This document shows, piece by piece, positions 15,693-25,053 of a stretch of DNA of 47,709 bases (positions within the stretch are counted from its first letter, which is position 1; each line of letters starts with the position of its first letter). The stretch is from contig JALTBO010000133.1 of NCBI GenBank assembly GCA_027075275.1, positions 1-47,709 of the forward strand. The letters are read 5' to 3'. The position numbers and the translations under genes were made by a program. The DNA is from Desulfurobacteriaceae bacterium (GTDB lineage Bacteria; Aquificota; Aquificia; Desulfurobacteriales; Desulfurobacteriaceae). The notes beneath the pieces were generated by a model. It was not told where the DNA came from and searched no databases. It saw nothing but the letters and a program-made list of their open reading frames with translations.

Positions 15693-17432
15693 ATGAAACT
15701 TTCTGGAGCAGAAATTCTCCTGAGGGCTTTAGAGCTTGAAGGAGTTGAAAAGATATTTGGATATCCCGGCGGAGCAGTTTTGGACATCTACGACAGGCTA
15801 CCCTTCTCCCCGCTGAAACACTACTTAACACGCCACGAGCAGGGAGCCGCCCACGCAGCAGACGGATACGCAAGGGCTACAGGAAAAGTGGGAGTCTGCT
15901 TTGCAACCTCCGGCCCCGGAGCAACAAACCTCGTTACAGGCCTTGCAACTGCCCAGATAGATTCTGTTCCGGTAGTCGCCTTTACCGGGAACGTTCCAAC
16001 TTACATGATTGGAAACGATGCTTTCCAGGAAGTTGACACAGTTGGGATAACAAGACCGATAACGAAGCATAATTTCCTGGTAAAGGACGTTAAAGAACTT
16101 GCAGACACGGTAAAAAAGGCATTTCACATAGCGAGAACCGGCAGGCCGGGAGTTGTTTTAGTTGACCTTCCAAAAGACGTAACAAGGGAGCTTGCAGACT
16201 TCTTTGAGGAGGAATACAAAACTCCAGTTCAGATAAGGAGCTACAAGCCTGTTCTAAAAGGGCACCCCGGCCAGATAAAGAGGGCTGCAAAAGCAATCGC
16301 CTCTGCCGAGAGGCCTATCCTCTACATAGGTGGTGGTGTCGTCTCTTCCGGAGCCTCAGACCTCGTTGTAAAGATGGCTGAGGTCGCCAATATTCCGATG
16401 ACGGCAACCCTTATGGGACTAACGGCAGTTCCGGGCAACCATCCGTTCTTCTTAGGAATGCTCGGAATGCATGGAACCTACGCCGCCAACATGGCCATTC
16501 AGGAGAGCGACCTGATAATTGCCATTGGAGCAAGGTTTGACGACAGAGTTACAGGTAAGCTCTCAGAGTTTGCTCCGAACGCCAAAGTTATCCACATAGA
16601 TATTGACAGCGCCGAGATAGGGAAGAACAAACCTGTTGATATACCGATAGTTGGAGATGCAAAACTGGTTATGGAGGAGCTCCTCCCCGAAGTTGAGAAG
16701 CAGGTTGCCAAGAACAGGGAGTTCTACGCCGTTCGCGAGAAGTGGATACTGAAGGTGAGGAGCTGGAAGGAGAGGTACCCTCTCTGGTATGAGCCAAGCG
16801 ACAGGGTAATAAAGCCCCAGTTTGTAATCCAGAAGATATGGGAAGTTACGAAGGGAGAAGCGATAATCACAACAGACGTTGGTCAGCACCAGATGTGGGT
16901 TGCCCAGTACTACAAGTTCAGGTTCCCCAGGCAGCTGGTAACTTCCGGCGGCCTCGGAACCATGGGATTTGGTGTTCCGGCGGCAATCGGAGCGAAGGTT
17001 GGAAGGCCCGATAAAACCGTTTTCTGCATCTCAGGAGACGGCTCCTTCCAGATGAACATGCAGGAGATAGTTACGGCAGTCCACTATAACATTCCAATAA
17101 AGGTTGCAATCATAAACAATGGCTTTTTAGGGATGGTTCGCCAGTGGCAGGGAATCTTCTACCAGAAGAACTATTCTCAGGTTCACTTAGACGTCCAGCC
17201 AGACTTCGTAAAATTAGTTGAAGCAATGGGAGGAGTTGGACTAAGGGCAACAAAGCCGGCAGAGGTTGAGGCTGTTCTCAAAGAGGCGATGGCAATAGAC
17301 GACAGGCCAGTTGTTATTGATTTTATCGTTGACAGGGAGGAAGACGTTTTCCCCATGGTTCCACCGGGGGGAGCTCTCCACGAAATGATACTCCCAAGCT
17401 ACGGTAAAAAGAGGGAAAAGAAAGCAGTTTAA
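15693..17432 (+). CDS. ilvB: Acetolactate synthase, large catalytic subunit
   Basis: Condenses two pyruvates, or pyruvate and 2-oxobutyrate, in branched-chain amino acid synthesis. It uses TPP, FAD and Mg2+. The 579-residue protein has the N-terminal TPP pyrimidine-binding part with the catalytic Glu (HEQGAAHAADGYARATGKVG), a central FAD domain, and the C-terminal TPP/Mg2+ motif SGDGSFQMNMQEIVTAV plus IINNGFLGMVRQWQ. The ORF track extends to a TTG at 15654, but the ATG at 15693 follows AGGAGGAG with a good spacer and matches family starts (MKLSGAEILLRAL). First gene of ilvB-ilvN-ilvC. Confidence 0.97.
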   Translation: MKLSGAEILLRALELEGVEKIFGYPGGAVLDIYDRLPFSPLKHYLTRHEQGAAHAADGYARATGKVGVCFATSGPGATNLVTGLATAQIDSVPVVAFTGNVPTYMIGNDAFQEVDTVGITRPITKHNFLVKDVKELADTVKKAFHIARTGRPGVVLVDLPKDVTRELADFFEEEYKTPVQIRSYKPVLKGHPGQIKRAAKAIASAERPILYIGGGVVSSGASDLVVKMAEVANIPMTATLMGLTAVPGNHPFFLGMLGMHGTYAANMAIQESDLIIAIGARFDDRVTGKLSEFAPNAKVIHIDIDSAEIGKNKPVDIPIVGDAKLVMEELLPEVEKQVAKNREFYAVREKWILKVRSWKERYPLWYEPSDRVIKPQFVIQKIWEVTKGEAIITTDVGQHQMWVAQYYKFRFPRQLVTSGGLGTMGFGVPAAIGAKVGRPDKTVFCISGDGSFQMNMQEIVTAVHYNIPIKVAIINNGFLGMVRQWQGIFYQKNYSQVHLDVQPDFVKLVEAMGGVGLRATKPAEVEAVLKEAMAIDDRPVVIDFIVDREEDVFPMVPPGGALHEMILPSYGKKREKKAV

Positions 17433-17438
17433 GAGGGA

Positions 17439-17966
17439 ATGATGGACAAGAAGTGTGAAGATAGAAAGCACATAATCAGCGTTTTAGTTGAGAACCAGCC
17501 GGGAGCTCTCGCAAGGATAATAGAGCTCTTCAGTTCCCGGGGATACAACATAGAGAGCCTGAACGTTGGCCACACAGAAGACCCCACAATATCAAGAATT
17601 ACTATGGTTGCCAAGGGAGACGAGCACACGATAGAGCAGATAGTAAAACAGTTAAGAAGGATAATTGACGTCTTCAAGGTTAGAGATTTAACCGATAAGA
17701 AGAAGCTTGACAGGGAGCTCCTCATTGTTCGCGTAAACGTTGAAACCCCCGAGAAGAAAGAAGAGGTAATGAGGTTAGTTGAGATATTTGGAGCTCAGGT
17801 TGTTGACGTCTCAAAAGACACCTACACAGTAGAGCTGACAGGAGACGAAGACCAGGTTGACGCCTTCTTAGAGCTCATAAAACCTATGGGAATAAGGGAA
17901 ATGGCACGAACCGGAAGGGTTGCAATGGTCAGAGCCCTCCAGGGTGAAACCTTTGAAGAACAGTAA
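17439..17966 (+). CDS. ilvN: Acetolactate synthase, small regulatory subunit
   Basis: The regulatory subunit that activates IlvB and confers valine feedback inhibition. The 175-residue protein has an N-terminal ACT domain (HIISVLVENQPGALARIIELFSSRGYNIESLNVG) and the C-terminal small-subunit domain (ELLIVRVNVETPEKKEEVM). It starts six bases after the ilvB stop with two consecutive ATG codons. The size corresponds to the longer IlvH/IlvN type rather than the 90-residue form. Confidence 0.95.
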   Translation: MMDKKCEDRKHIISVLVENQPGALARIIELFSSRGYNIESLNVGHTEDPTISRITMVAKGDEHTIEQIVKQLRRIIDVFKVRDLTDKKKLDRELLIVRVNVETPEKKEEVMRLVEIFGAQVVDVSKDTYTVELTGDEDQVDAFLELIKPMGIREMARTGRVAMVRALQGETFEEQ

Positions 17967-17973
17967 AGCTTAA

Positions 17974-18999
<1,026 letters not shown>

Positions 19000-19004
19000 A
19001 CTCT

Positions 19005-19027
19005 GGAGGGGATTATCCCCTCCTTTT
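19005..19027 (+). terminator. Intrinsic terminator of ilvBNC, bidirectional
   Basis: GGAGGGGA-TTA-TCCCCTCC is a perfect 8-bp stem with a three-base loop followed by TTTT on the plus strand. The stop codon of the convergent SPOR gene lies in the loop, so the hairpin also serves, more weakly, the minus strand. Confidence 0.88.
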
Positions 19028-20098
19028 AAACTCACTCCCGTAGAGTTCTTCAGCTTTCTTCCTGAACTCATCTGCAAGAACAGAAAGTCCTTTCCTGTCC
19101 AGAATTTCCCCAATTTCCTCATAGAGAGAAGCTGCCTCAAGGAACTTACCCAACTTCACATAGCAGTCAGCAACGGATTTCCTTAAGAAGGTGTTGTCCG
19201 GCTGAGAGGGAAGAAGAGGAAGAACGGTTTCAAGGAGCTCCCCGCACCTTTCTTCCTCAAGGAGCTCCGCAACCAACTTTTCAAGGTCTTTCGGCAAAGC
19301 GTTCCTCTTTCTTCTCAGAAGTGCCAAAACCAGCAAAAGAACAACTCCTACCAAAGCAACAACAGGACCAAGGCCTTCAGGTAAAAAGTTCCTTTTTCCT
19401 GTACTGTTAACTTTGCTTCTCTTAAAGTCTGAAGAAAAAGTTTGATTCCTTGCCGCCTTCTTTCTCTCCACCTTTTCTATTTTTTTACCGCTCTTTTCTC
19501 TCTCCACTCTATTAATGTTTTTCTCTATCAGGAAATCTGTCTTCTTTAGCTCCTCCTGTGCCTCTTTTATAACCTGATAATCGGATTTAGCAGTTTCAGT
19601 TTTTTTCTTTTTTAGTTCACTACTTTTTTCAGTTAGAGTTTTAGAGGAAAAGTCAACTTTTATCTTCTCATTTTTCTTATTCTCCGGCTTAATTGGTGGA
19701 GAAACAGGCTTCCCTGTATCAGGAACAGCCTTTTTTCTAACAGCAGAAACTTCAGACTTCAAAATAGCTTTACCACCAGCAAAGAAAACACCTTCAGGTG
19801 AAAATCTGATTTTTGTTATGTAGTAATCTTTAACCCTGCCTGCCAAATTCTCCTTAACAAACTGTTGAGCCTCTGAAAAAGAGTTAAAAAAACCGACTCT
19901 TACCTTATATCTGCCGTTCCGGTAAGAAATTCTGGCGTAAGGAAGGTCCTTTATATTTTCTAAAACCTCACGGGCTTTTGAAATCTCCTTAAAAGAGGCA
20001 ACTTGAACAGTAAAGAACGCTTTACCCGGTTCAGGTTCGGCTCCAAAAACGTTCAAAGAGAAAATCAGAAAAAGAACAGCCAAAATTCTGCACATCAC
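19013..20098 (-). CDS. SPOR-domain protein with central membrane anchor and TPR tail
   Basis: A 361-residue protein with unusual order: an N-terminal signal sequence (about residues 1-19), a SPOR-like domain ([22 protein letters not shown] ... [17 protein letters not shown], residues 28-95) that normally binds denuded peptidoglycan, a long Lys/Glu-rich linker (120-238), a hydrophobic segment ([19 protein letters not shown], 243-261) followed by RRKR, then a helical tail resembling one or two TPR units. Topology would place SPOR in the periplasm and TPR in the cytoplasm. It overlaps the stop of cysE by four bases and converges on ilvC. Its role is unknown; a link between cell wall and cytoplasmic partners is inferred. 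Confidence 0.7.
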   Translation of the reverse strand: MMCRILAVLFLIFSLNVFGAEPEPGKAFFTVQVASFKEISKAREVLENIKDLPYARISYRNGRYKVRVGFFNSFSEAQQFVKENLAGRVKDYYITKIRFSPEGVFFAGGKAILKSEVSAVRKKAVPDTGKPVSPPIKPENKKNEKIKVDFSSKTLTEKSSELKKKKTETAKSDYQVIKEAQEELKKTDFLIEKNINRVEREKSGKKIEKVERKKAARNQTFSSDFKRSKVNSTGKRNFLPEGLGPVVALVGVVLLLVLALLRRKRNALPKDLEKLVAELLEEERCGELLETVLPLLPSQPDNTFLRKSVADCYVKLGKFLEAASLYEEIGEILDRKGLSVLADEFRKKAEELYGSEFKRRG

Positions 20099-20745
20099 TT
20101 CTCAACCTTTTTCTTTAAACTCTTTACCTCAAGCTCTAAATCATGAATAATTGTCAGCATCTGCTTTAAAGTCTCCATAACCGGATCTGGCAGTTGGCCG
20201 TGCTCAAGGTCAACACGCGTAGGTTTTATGCCGTCTCTCTTCACAACTTTACCCGGTATACCTACAACTGTAGAGTTGGGAGGAACATCTTTAATCACAA
20301 CGGAGTTGGCTCCGATTTTACAGTTATCACCAACTCTAACAGGTCCCAGTATTTTAGCTCCAGCTCCAATAACAACGTTGTTTCCAATGGTTGGATGGCG
20401 TTTCCCCTTCTTAGTGCTTGTCCCTCCCAGAGTAACCTGATGATAGATGGTTACGTCGTTACCTATCTCTGCCGTCTCTCCTATAACAACGCCCATTCCG
20501 TGGTCTATAAAGAACCGTCTGCCTATCTTTGCCCCAGGATGTATCTCTATACCTGTAAGCCAACGGGAGATATGGGAAACAAGGCGGGCAAGGGTTTTAA
20601 GCCTGTGGTTCCAGAGCCAGTGGGCAATTCTGTGAAACCAGACAGCGTGAAGACCAGGATAGCAGAGGAGAACTTCTATAACGCTCCTTGCAGCAGGATC
20701 TCTCTCAAATACTGTCTGAATGTCCTCTCTCAGTCGTTTCAGCAT
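20095..20745 (-). CDS. cysE: Serine O-acetyltransferase
   Basis: Makes O-acetylserine for cysteine synthesis. The left-handed beta-helix hexapeptide repeats are clear ([26 protein letters not shown], then [23 protein letters not shown]), with the catalytic His in FIDHG. The ORF track begins at 20871, but the ATG at 20745 ([12 protein letters not shown]) follows AGGAG and matches family starts; the upstream extension would overlap the divergent regulator. That gives 216 residues, the short type. The partner enzyme cysM lies about 22 kb away in the same window. Confidence 0.93.
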   Translation of the reverse strand: MLKRLREDIQTVFERDPAARSVIEVLLCYPGLHAVWFHRIAHWLWNHRLKTLARLVSHISRWLTGIEIHPGAKIGRRFFIDHGMGVVIGETAEIGNDVTIYHQVTLGGTSTKKGKRHPTIGNNVVIGAGAKILGPVRVGDNCKIGANSVVIKDVPPNSTVVGIPGKVVKRDGIKPTRVDLEHGQLPDPVMETLKQMLTIIHDLELEVKSLKKKVEK

Positions 20746-20760
20746 TCGGCCTAACTCCTG

Positions 20761-20769
20761 TGCTAAAAT
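20761..20769 (+). promoter_or_regulatory. Extended -10 promoter of the ArsR-like gene
   Basis: TG-C-TAAAAT lies in the 50-base gap between the divergent cysE and the ArsR-like gene, about 27 bases before the ATG at 20796. No clear -35 box is seen. Confidence 0.4.
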
Positions 20770-20795
20770 TGAGCTGTTGAAGATGGGAGGTGTCA

Positions 20796-21131
20796 ATGTC
20801 TGAAGCCTGTGGGAAAAAGTATAAAAAATACGAGGAATTCGCAAAGCTCTTTGAAATACTCTCCAACCCAATAAGAATAGGAATAATAGTAGCCCTGGCA
20901 GAAGGGCCTAAAAAACCGAAAGAGATACGCCATGAACTTGGAGTCCCACAACCGCTACTTTCTCAACACGCAACAATCTTGAGAGAAATGGGAATAATAG
21001 AAAAGGTTGACAGGTTTAACGTAAAATCTCCGTGCAGGCTGAAAGACAGGTCAATAATAAAGATTTTAAAAGCCGCAGGCGTTCCCATCAACGAATCTTC
21101 AGAAGACTCAGAGAGATCAGAGCAAGAATAA
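20796..21131 (+). CDS. ArsR-like winged-helix transcriptional regulator
   Basis: A 111-residue single-domain regulator. [53 protein letters not shown] is a standard ArsR winged helix-turn-helix, at about residues 15-70. The track start is a GTG that overlaps the ribosome-binding site; the ATG at 20796 behind GGGAGG is preferred. It has two cysteines (near residues 5 and 70), too few to name a metal site. Divergent from cysE, so control of cysteine synthesis is possible. Its last 44 bases overlap the convergent mraY. Confidence 0.82.
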   Translation: MSEACGKKYKKYEEFAKLFEILSNPIRIGIIVALAEGPKKPKEIRHELGVPQPLLSQHATILREMGIIEKVDRFNVKSPCRLKDRSIIKILKAAGVPINESSEDSERSEQE

Positions 21132-22164
21132 CTGAAATTATCCAGAACCTAACTGTAATCTTAGGTTCCTCCCACCCCATCTTTTCAAAATGGTGGTGAA
21201 GAGGTGCCATTCTGAAAATTCTCCTGCCCTCTCCGTACTTCTTTTTAGTGTATTTGAAGTAATATCTCTGCATTATCACAGAAACCGTTTCCAGAACAAA
21301 GATTCCACCGGCAATTGCAAGGATAAACTCCTCTTTTGTCAGGAGGGCAACGGTTCCGAGGAGAGCTCCCAGCGAAAGGGAACCCACGTCTCCCATAAAG
21401 ACCTCTGCCGGGTAGGCGTTAAACCAGAGGAAGGCTAAGGAAGCTCCAATCAGAGCGGAACAGACAATTGCAAGCTCTCCTGCTCCGGGAACGTAAGGAA
21501 GGTGTAAGTAGTTTGCAAGCTTAACGTTTCCAGCAACGTAGGAGAAAACTGTAAATACGAGGGCAGTTGTAATAACAGGACCTATTGCAAGGCCATCCAA
21601 ACCGTCTGTTATGTTTACAGCGTTGGAGCTCCCAACGATGATAAAGACTGCCCAGGGAATAAAGAGCCAGCCGAGGTTAAGATGAAGGTCTTTAAAAATG
21701 GGAAAGTAGAGCTCTGTAGAAAAACCTGAACGGTAAAGGTAGATAGCTACAACCGTTGCAACAGCAAGCTGTGAGAGGAACTTTGCCCTCTCTGAAATCC
21801 CCTCAGGCTTTTTCAATTTAGCTTTAACGTAATCGTCAACAAAACCGATAACTCCAAATCCAACAACAACAAAGATAACAACCCAGATAAAAGGATTTAA
21901 GAGGTTGTTCCAGAGGAGAACTGCCAGAAGGAGGGCAGTTATTATGAGAAGCCCTCCCATTGTTGGAACCTGTTTCTTCTTGTGGGTTTCAGGAAGGTAC
22001 TCCTTAATCGTCTGTCTGAACTGAAGGTCTTTCAGCTTCTTTTCAAAGTAGGGATAGAGAAAAAAGCCGACAAACATTGCAGTAAGGGCCGCATAGATGC
22101 TCCTGAAGGTTATGTACTTAAAGAGCGTTATTCCAAGGGTTTTGTAGAGTAGAATGTAGAGCAT
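21088..22164 (-). CDS. mraY: Phospho-N-acetylmuramoyl-pentapeptide transferase
   Basis: Transfers phospho-MurNAc-pentapeptide to undecaprenyl phosphate, giving lipid I of peptidoglycan synthesis. The 358-residue membrane protein has PTMGGLLI, the double-Asp FVDDYVK, NITDGLDGLAIGP, NAYPAEVFMGDVGSLSLG and the PLHHHFEKMGW loop, all MraY signatures, and about ten hydrophobic segments. It lies apart from any mur/fts cluster, behind two dipeptide-permease genes. The 3' end overlaps the convergent ArsR-like gene. Confidence 0.97.
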   Translation of the reverse strand: MLYILLYKTLGITLFKYITFRSIYAALTAMFVGFFLYPYFEKKLKDLQFRQTIKEYLPETHKKKQVPTMGGLLIITALLLAVLLWNNLLNPFIWVVIFVVVGFGVIGFVDDYVKAKLKKPEGISERAKFLSQLAVATVVAIYLYRSGFSTELYFPIFKDLHLNLGWLFIPWAVFIIVGSSNAVNITDGLDGLAIGPVITTALVFTVFSYVAGNVKLANYLHLPYVPGAGELAIVCSALIGASLAFLWFNAYPAEVFMGDVGSLSLGALLGTVALLTKEEFILAIAGGIFVLETVSVIMQRYYFKYTKKKYGEGRRIFRMAPLHHHFEKMGWEEPKITVRFWIISVILALISLSLLKIR

Positions 22165-22165
22165 C

Positions 22166-23236
22166 TTACCTCTCTAACTTTACGTCAAAGTAATCCCTCA
22201 GTCCGTCTCCTAAAAGGTTAAAGGCAATAATAACAAGGGAGATCGCAACACCAGGCACCAGAACCCAGGGGTACGCCGAGAGAACGTGAACGTTGCCGGC
22301 CTCGGAGAGCATATTTCCCCATGAGGGAAACGGCTCCTGAACTCCAAGGCCAATAAGGCTTAAAGCGGCTTCCCCTAAAATGTAGCCTGGAATACTTAAA
22401 GTAGCGGCAATTATAACGTAGGAGTAGGTAGAAGGTATAACGTGCTTTAATATTATATAGAGGTGGCTTCCGCCGAGAACCCTTGCAGCCTTAACGTAGT
22501 CAAGCTCCCTTATAGAGAGAACCATCCCCCTAATAACCCTTGAAAGTCCTGCCCAGCCGATGAGTGAGAGGATTGCAACGATAACGATGAAAACCAGAAC
22601 GCTCGGCATATCAACGGGAAACATAGACCTTAAAGCAAGCATCAGGTAGAAAGCAGGGAAAGCCATCAGTATCTCAACAAGCCTCATTATTACAGTATCA
22701 ACAAGCCCACCGAAGTAACCGGCAATACCTCCTATTAAAAGACCTAAAGTGAAAGAGATTGCAACTCCAACGAGTCCAACGGTTAAAGAGATTCTGGTTC
22801 CGTAGATAAGCCTTGAGAAGATGTCCCTTCCAAGCCTGTCTGTTCCGAAAATAAAGATATGGCCTCCTCCCTCAACTCCAAAAAGGTGAAGGTCGGTCTT
22901 TATAAAACCAAATAGATAGTGTGGGTATCCTTTAACGAAAAACTCAATCGGGTATTTCTTTGAGTAGTCAACTGAGTAGAGCTTATCTACAGGGTCAACG
23001 AGTTTGTGGCCGTAGACAAAAGGCCTTAAGTGGAAGTGGCCTTTCTCATCAAAGAAGTGGATGGGAGTTGGGGGCTGGTAGGGGTGGTGGCGGAACTGGA
23101 TGTCGTAAGGGTAGGGAGCTATAAAGTCTGCAAATAGGGCAACGAAGTAGAGGAAAACGAGGAAAACGAGGGAGTAGGCAGCTAGGGAGCTCCTCCTGTA
23201 AAGTGAAATAAGGAAGTTAATAAATCTACCTGCCAA
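22166..23236 (-). CDS. dppC: Peptide ABC transporter permease, DppC/OppC type
   Basis: An inner-membrane permease subunit of a peptide or nickel ABC importer. The 356-residue protein has an N-terminal helix, an inserted periplasmic segment (about residues 40-120, longer than usual), the core HIFGTDRLGRDIFSRLIYGTRISLTVGLVG and the ATPase-coupling EAA-like loop YVKAARVLGGSHLYIILKHVIP. The start is TTG, overlapping dppB by 11 bases. No ATPase or binding protein is adjacent. Confidence 0.9.
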   Translation of the reverse strand: MAGRFINFLISLYRRSSLAAYSLVFLVFLYFVALFADFIAPYPYDIQFRHHPYQPPTPIHFFDEKGHFHLRPFVYGHKLVDPVDKLYSVDYSKKYPIEFFVKGYPHYLFGFIKTDLHLFGVEGGGHIFIFGTDRLGRDIFSRLIYGTRISLTVGLVGVAISFTLGLLIGGIAGYFGGLVDTVIMRLVEILMAFPAFYLMLALRSMFPVDMPSVLVFIVIVAILSLIGWAGLSRVIRGMVLSIRELDYVKAARVLGGSHLYIILKHVIPSTYSYVIIAATLSIPGYILGEAALSLIGLGVQEPFPSWGNMLSEAGNVHVLSAYPWVLVPGVAISLVIIAFNLLGDGLRDYFDVKLER

Positions 23237-24215
23237 CCTTGCCCTCCACCTCCCTCTCCCTGATTCTCGGATCGTTGAGAGCCAGGAGAAGGTCTGCTAT
23301 CAGGTTTCCAACAACAAGCATTATCCCGCCGATGTAGAGGGAACCCATAACAACGAACAGATCCTGAGACATTACAGCATCAAACATAAGCCTTCCCATT
23401 CCCGGCCAGGCTGTAATTATCTCAATGAGGGCAGCACCGGAAAGGAGGTTGGCTATGTCAAAACCGATGAGTGTGAAAAACGGGTTCAGTGCGTTTCTAA
23501 ATGCATGTATTAGAACAACTCTTCTGTACGGAAGTCCTTTGGCTATAGCCACCTTAACGTAGTCCTTGTTAAGTTCGTCTAAAACCGTGGACCTGACCAG
23601 ACGGAGAAGACCTGCAATACTTCCGATAACAAGAACTGTTAGTGGAATTGCCATGTGCCAGAGCCTGTCAAGAATTTTCCCGAGGAGTGAGAGCTTATCG
23701 TAGTTCTGGGAAACAACTCCTCCAATGGGAAAAAGTCCTGTTTTTGCAGCTACATACATGAGGATAAAAGCTAAGAAGAAATTTGGAACAGAAATTCCAA
23801 AGAGTGAAAAGAAAACGATGAGCCTGTCTAAGAGCTTCCCCCTGTAAACGGCAGCAACTATTCCCAGTGGAACGGCTATGAGCCAGGAAAAAATAAAAGA
23901 GGTAACTGTCAACTCTAAAGTGTTTAAGAGCCTCTCTTTGATAAGGTCTAAAACCGGCTTGTGGTAGGCGAAGGAGTAGCCAAGGTTAAACATAAGGGCG
24001 TTTTTGAACCAGTGGAGATACTGTAATAGGAGATTCTGGTCTAAACCGTAGAGGCGGCGGAGCTCCTCAATGGTCTCCTTTGAAACCGAAGGGTTCAGTT
24101 CAAGCTGTGTAAGGTAGTCTCCCGGGGCAAGCTTTATGACGATAAACGAGACAAAGGTCATCCCGATAACTATCGGAACCATCTGAAGCAGACGCTTGAT
24201 AACGTACCTAAGCAT
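23226..24215 (-). CDS. dppB: Peptide ABC transporter permease, DppB/OppB type
   Basis: The first permease subunit of the pair. The 329-residue protein starts with the family motif MLRYVIKRLLQMVPIVIGMTFVSFIVIKLAPGD, has RLYGLDQNLLLQYLHWFKN, and the coupling loop YVKVAIAKGLPYRRVVLIHAFRNAL. About six hydrophobic segments. The ATG lies eight bases inside the PIN nuclease gene, so translation is coupled to that accessory pair. The substrate is not known; the family covers dipeptides, oligopeptides, murein peptides and nickel. Confidence 0.9.
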   Translation of the reverse strand: MLRYVIKRLLQMVPIVIGMTFVSFIVIKLAPGDYLTQLELNPSVSKETIEELRRLYGLDQNLLLQYLHWFKNALMFNLGYSFAYHKPVLDLIKERLLNTLELTVTSFIFSWLIAVPLGIVAAVYRGKLLDRLIVFFSLFGISVPNFFLAFILMYVAAKTGLFPIGGVVSQNYDKLSLLGKILDRLWHMAIPLTVLVIGSIAGLLRLVRSTVLDELNKDYVKVAIAKGLPYRRVVLIHAFRNALNPFFTLIGFDIANLLSGAALIEIITAWPGMGRLMFDAVMSQDLFVVMGSLYIGGIMLVVGNLIADLLLALNDPRIREREVEGKVGR

Positions 24216-24705
24216 TGCCTGATAAAGCTTCAGGATTTTGAACTATAAAGATGTTTGGTCTCACACAGTAGCGATAGAAATCGCTGTCAAATGTTACCAG
24301 TAGAAATTTTTTTGTTGGATCACTTTTGGCTTTTTTCACAAGAAATTTACCTATAATTCTATCAACTAAACTTGGAGGTTTGCCTTCTTCTATCATTTCT
24401 ACAAAAACTTCCTTTCTCAAATCAGTATCATTTCCAAATTCAAATTTACCTTTGGGGAAAATCTCTTTCCTGAATTCACGCTGAAACTTTTCCCAACGTA
24501 AGAGAGACTCTTTACTTTTTAAAACACGTGTACCAAAGAATTCATAGCAAACAGGCCATAGTATGTAAATCCTTTCAATCCTACCTAAGCCTCTTAACTC
24601 TTTAATTAGCTCATATATACGCTTTGCTCTCTCTTTATTTTCATTATTTTCTTTTGTAAAAACAGCGATTAAGAAAGATGTATCAAGGATTATAGAGAGT
24701 TTCAT
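24208..24705 (-). CDS. PIN-domain nuclease, candidate toxin
   Basis: A 165-residue PIN-fold protein. Acidic residues fall where a VapC-like metal site needs them: Asp8 in IILDTSFLIAVF, Glu55 in VCYEFFG, Asp115 in LVDRIIGKFL and Asp140/Asp142 in LVTFDSDF. The insert between about residues 60 and 105 is longer than in a typical 130-residue VapC. Its ATG directly abuts the stop of the small upstream gene and its end overlaps dppB by eight bases. GC over the gene is near one third, far below its neighbours, suggesting transfer. RNase activity is inferred from the fold, not shown. Confidence 0.75.
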   Translation of the reverse strand: MKLSIILDTSFLIAVFTKENNENKERAKRIYELIKELRGLGRIERIYILWPVCYEFFGTRVLKSKESLLRWEKFQREFRKEIFPKGKFEFGNDTDLRKEVFVEMIEEGKPPSLVDRIIGKFLVKKAKSDPTKKFLLVTFDSDFYRYCVRPNIFIVQNPEALSGNA

Positions 24706-25053
24706 TTAACCCTCTTCTTCACCCACATCAACAGCAGCATATCCTTTCCATGGTGGAGATTTTTTTCTTCTCCCAAATAAAAATTTACCTACTGTTTTCT
24801 TTTTTCCGTTTTCTTCCTTAGAAAAGATGATATAAATCCTATCCTCTTCTGTTAAATCTACATGCTTTTCTATCAACTGCTTAAGTTCAGATTCAAAGTT
24901 TTCCTCCGAAGAAACTTCTATCTTAAAAAATGCCAGGCATTCTCCACATTCCTTAGCATCAAGAGAATCCAAAAGTTCAAACAATCCCTTAAAATCTCCA
25001 GCAATCAAATCTAAATCATAAGAAAGCCAAACAGACTTTTTAATTTTTTTCAT
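24706..25053 (-). CDS. Small Cas2/SinR-like protein, candidate partner of the PIN nuclease
   Basis: A 115-residue protein without a sure family name. The pattern suggests a beta-alpha-beta-beta-alpha-beta ferredoxin-like fold as in SinR/Cas2/VapD proteins: strand SVWLSYDLD (7-15), helix GDFKGLFELLDSL, strand ECGECLAFFKIEV with AKECGE at 33-38, helix NFESELKQLIEKHV, strand DRIYIIFS (71-78), then a basic end GKFLFGRRKKSPPWKGYA. It overlaps the riboflavin reductase stop by one base (TAATG) and abuts the PIN gene. Composition is AT-rich like its partner. An antitoxin-like or nuclease role is inference only. Confidence 0.55.
   Translation of the reverse strand: MKKIKKSVWLSYDLDLIAGDFKGLFELLDSLDAKECGECLAFFKIEVSSEENFESELKQLIEKHVDLTEEDRIYIIFSKEENGKKKTVGKFLFGRRKKSPPWKGYAAVDVGEEEG

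Noticed and set aside
20194-20754. 186-aa plus-strand ORF opposite cysE
   Set aside because: The cysE beta-helix repeats on the minus strand are unmistakable; the plus frame shows no family features.
24706-25053. True Cas2 of a CRISPR-Cas system
   Set aside because: No repeat array, cas1 or other cas gene is nearby; only the fold pattern is similar.
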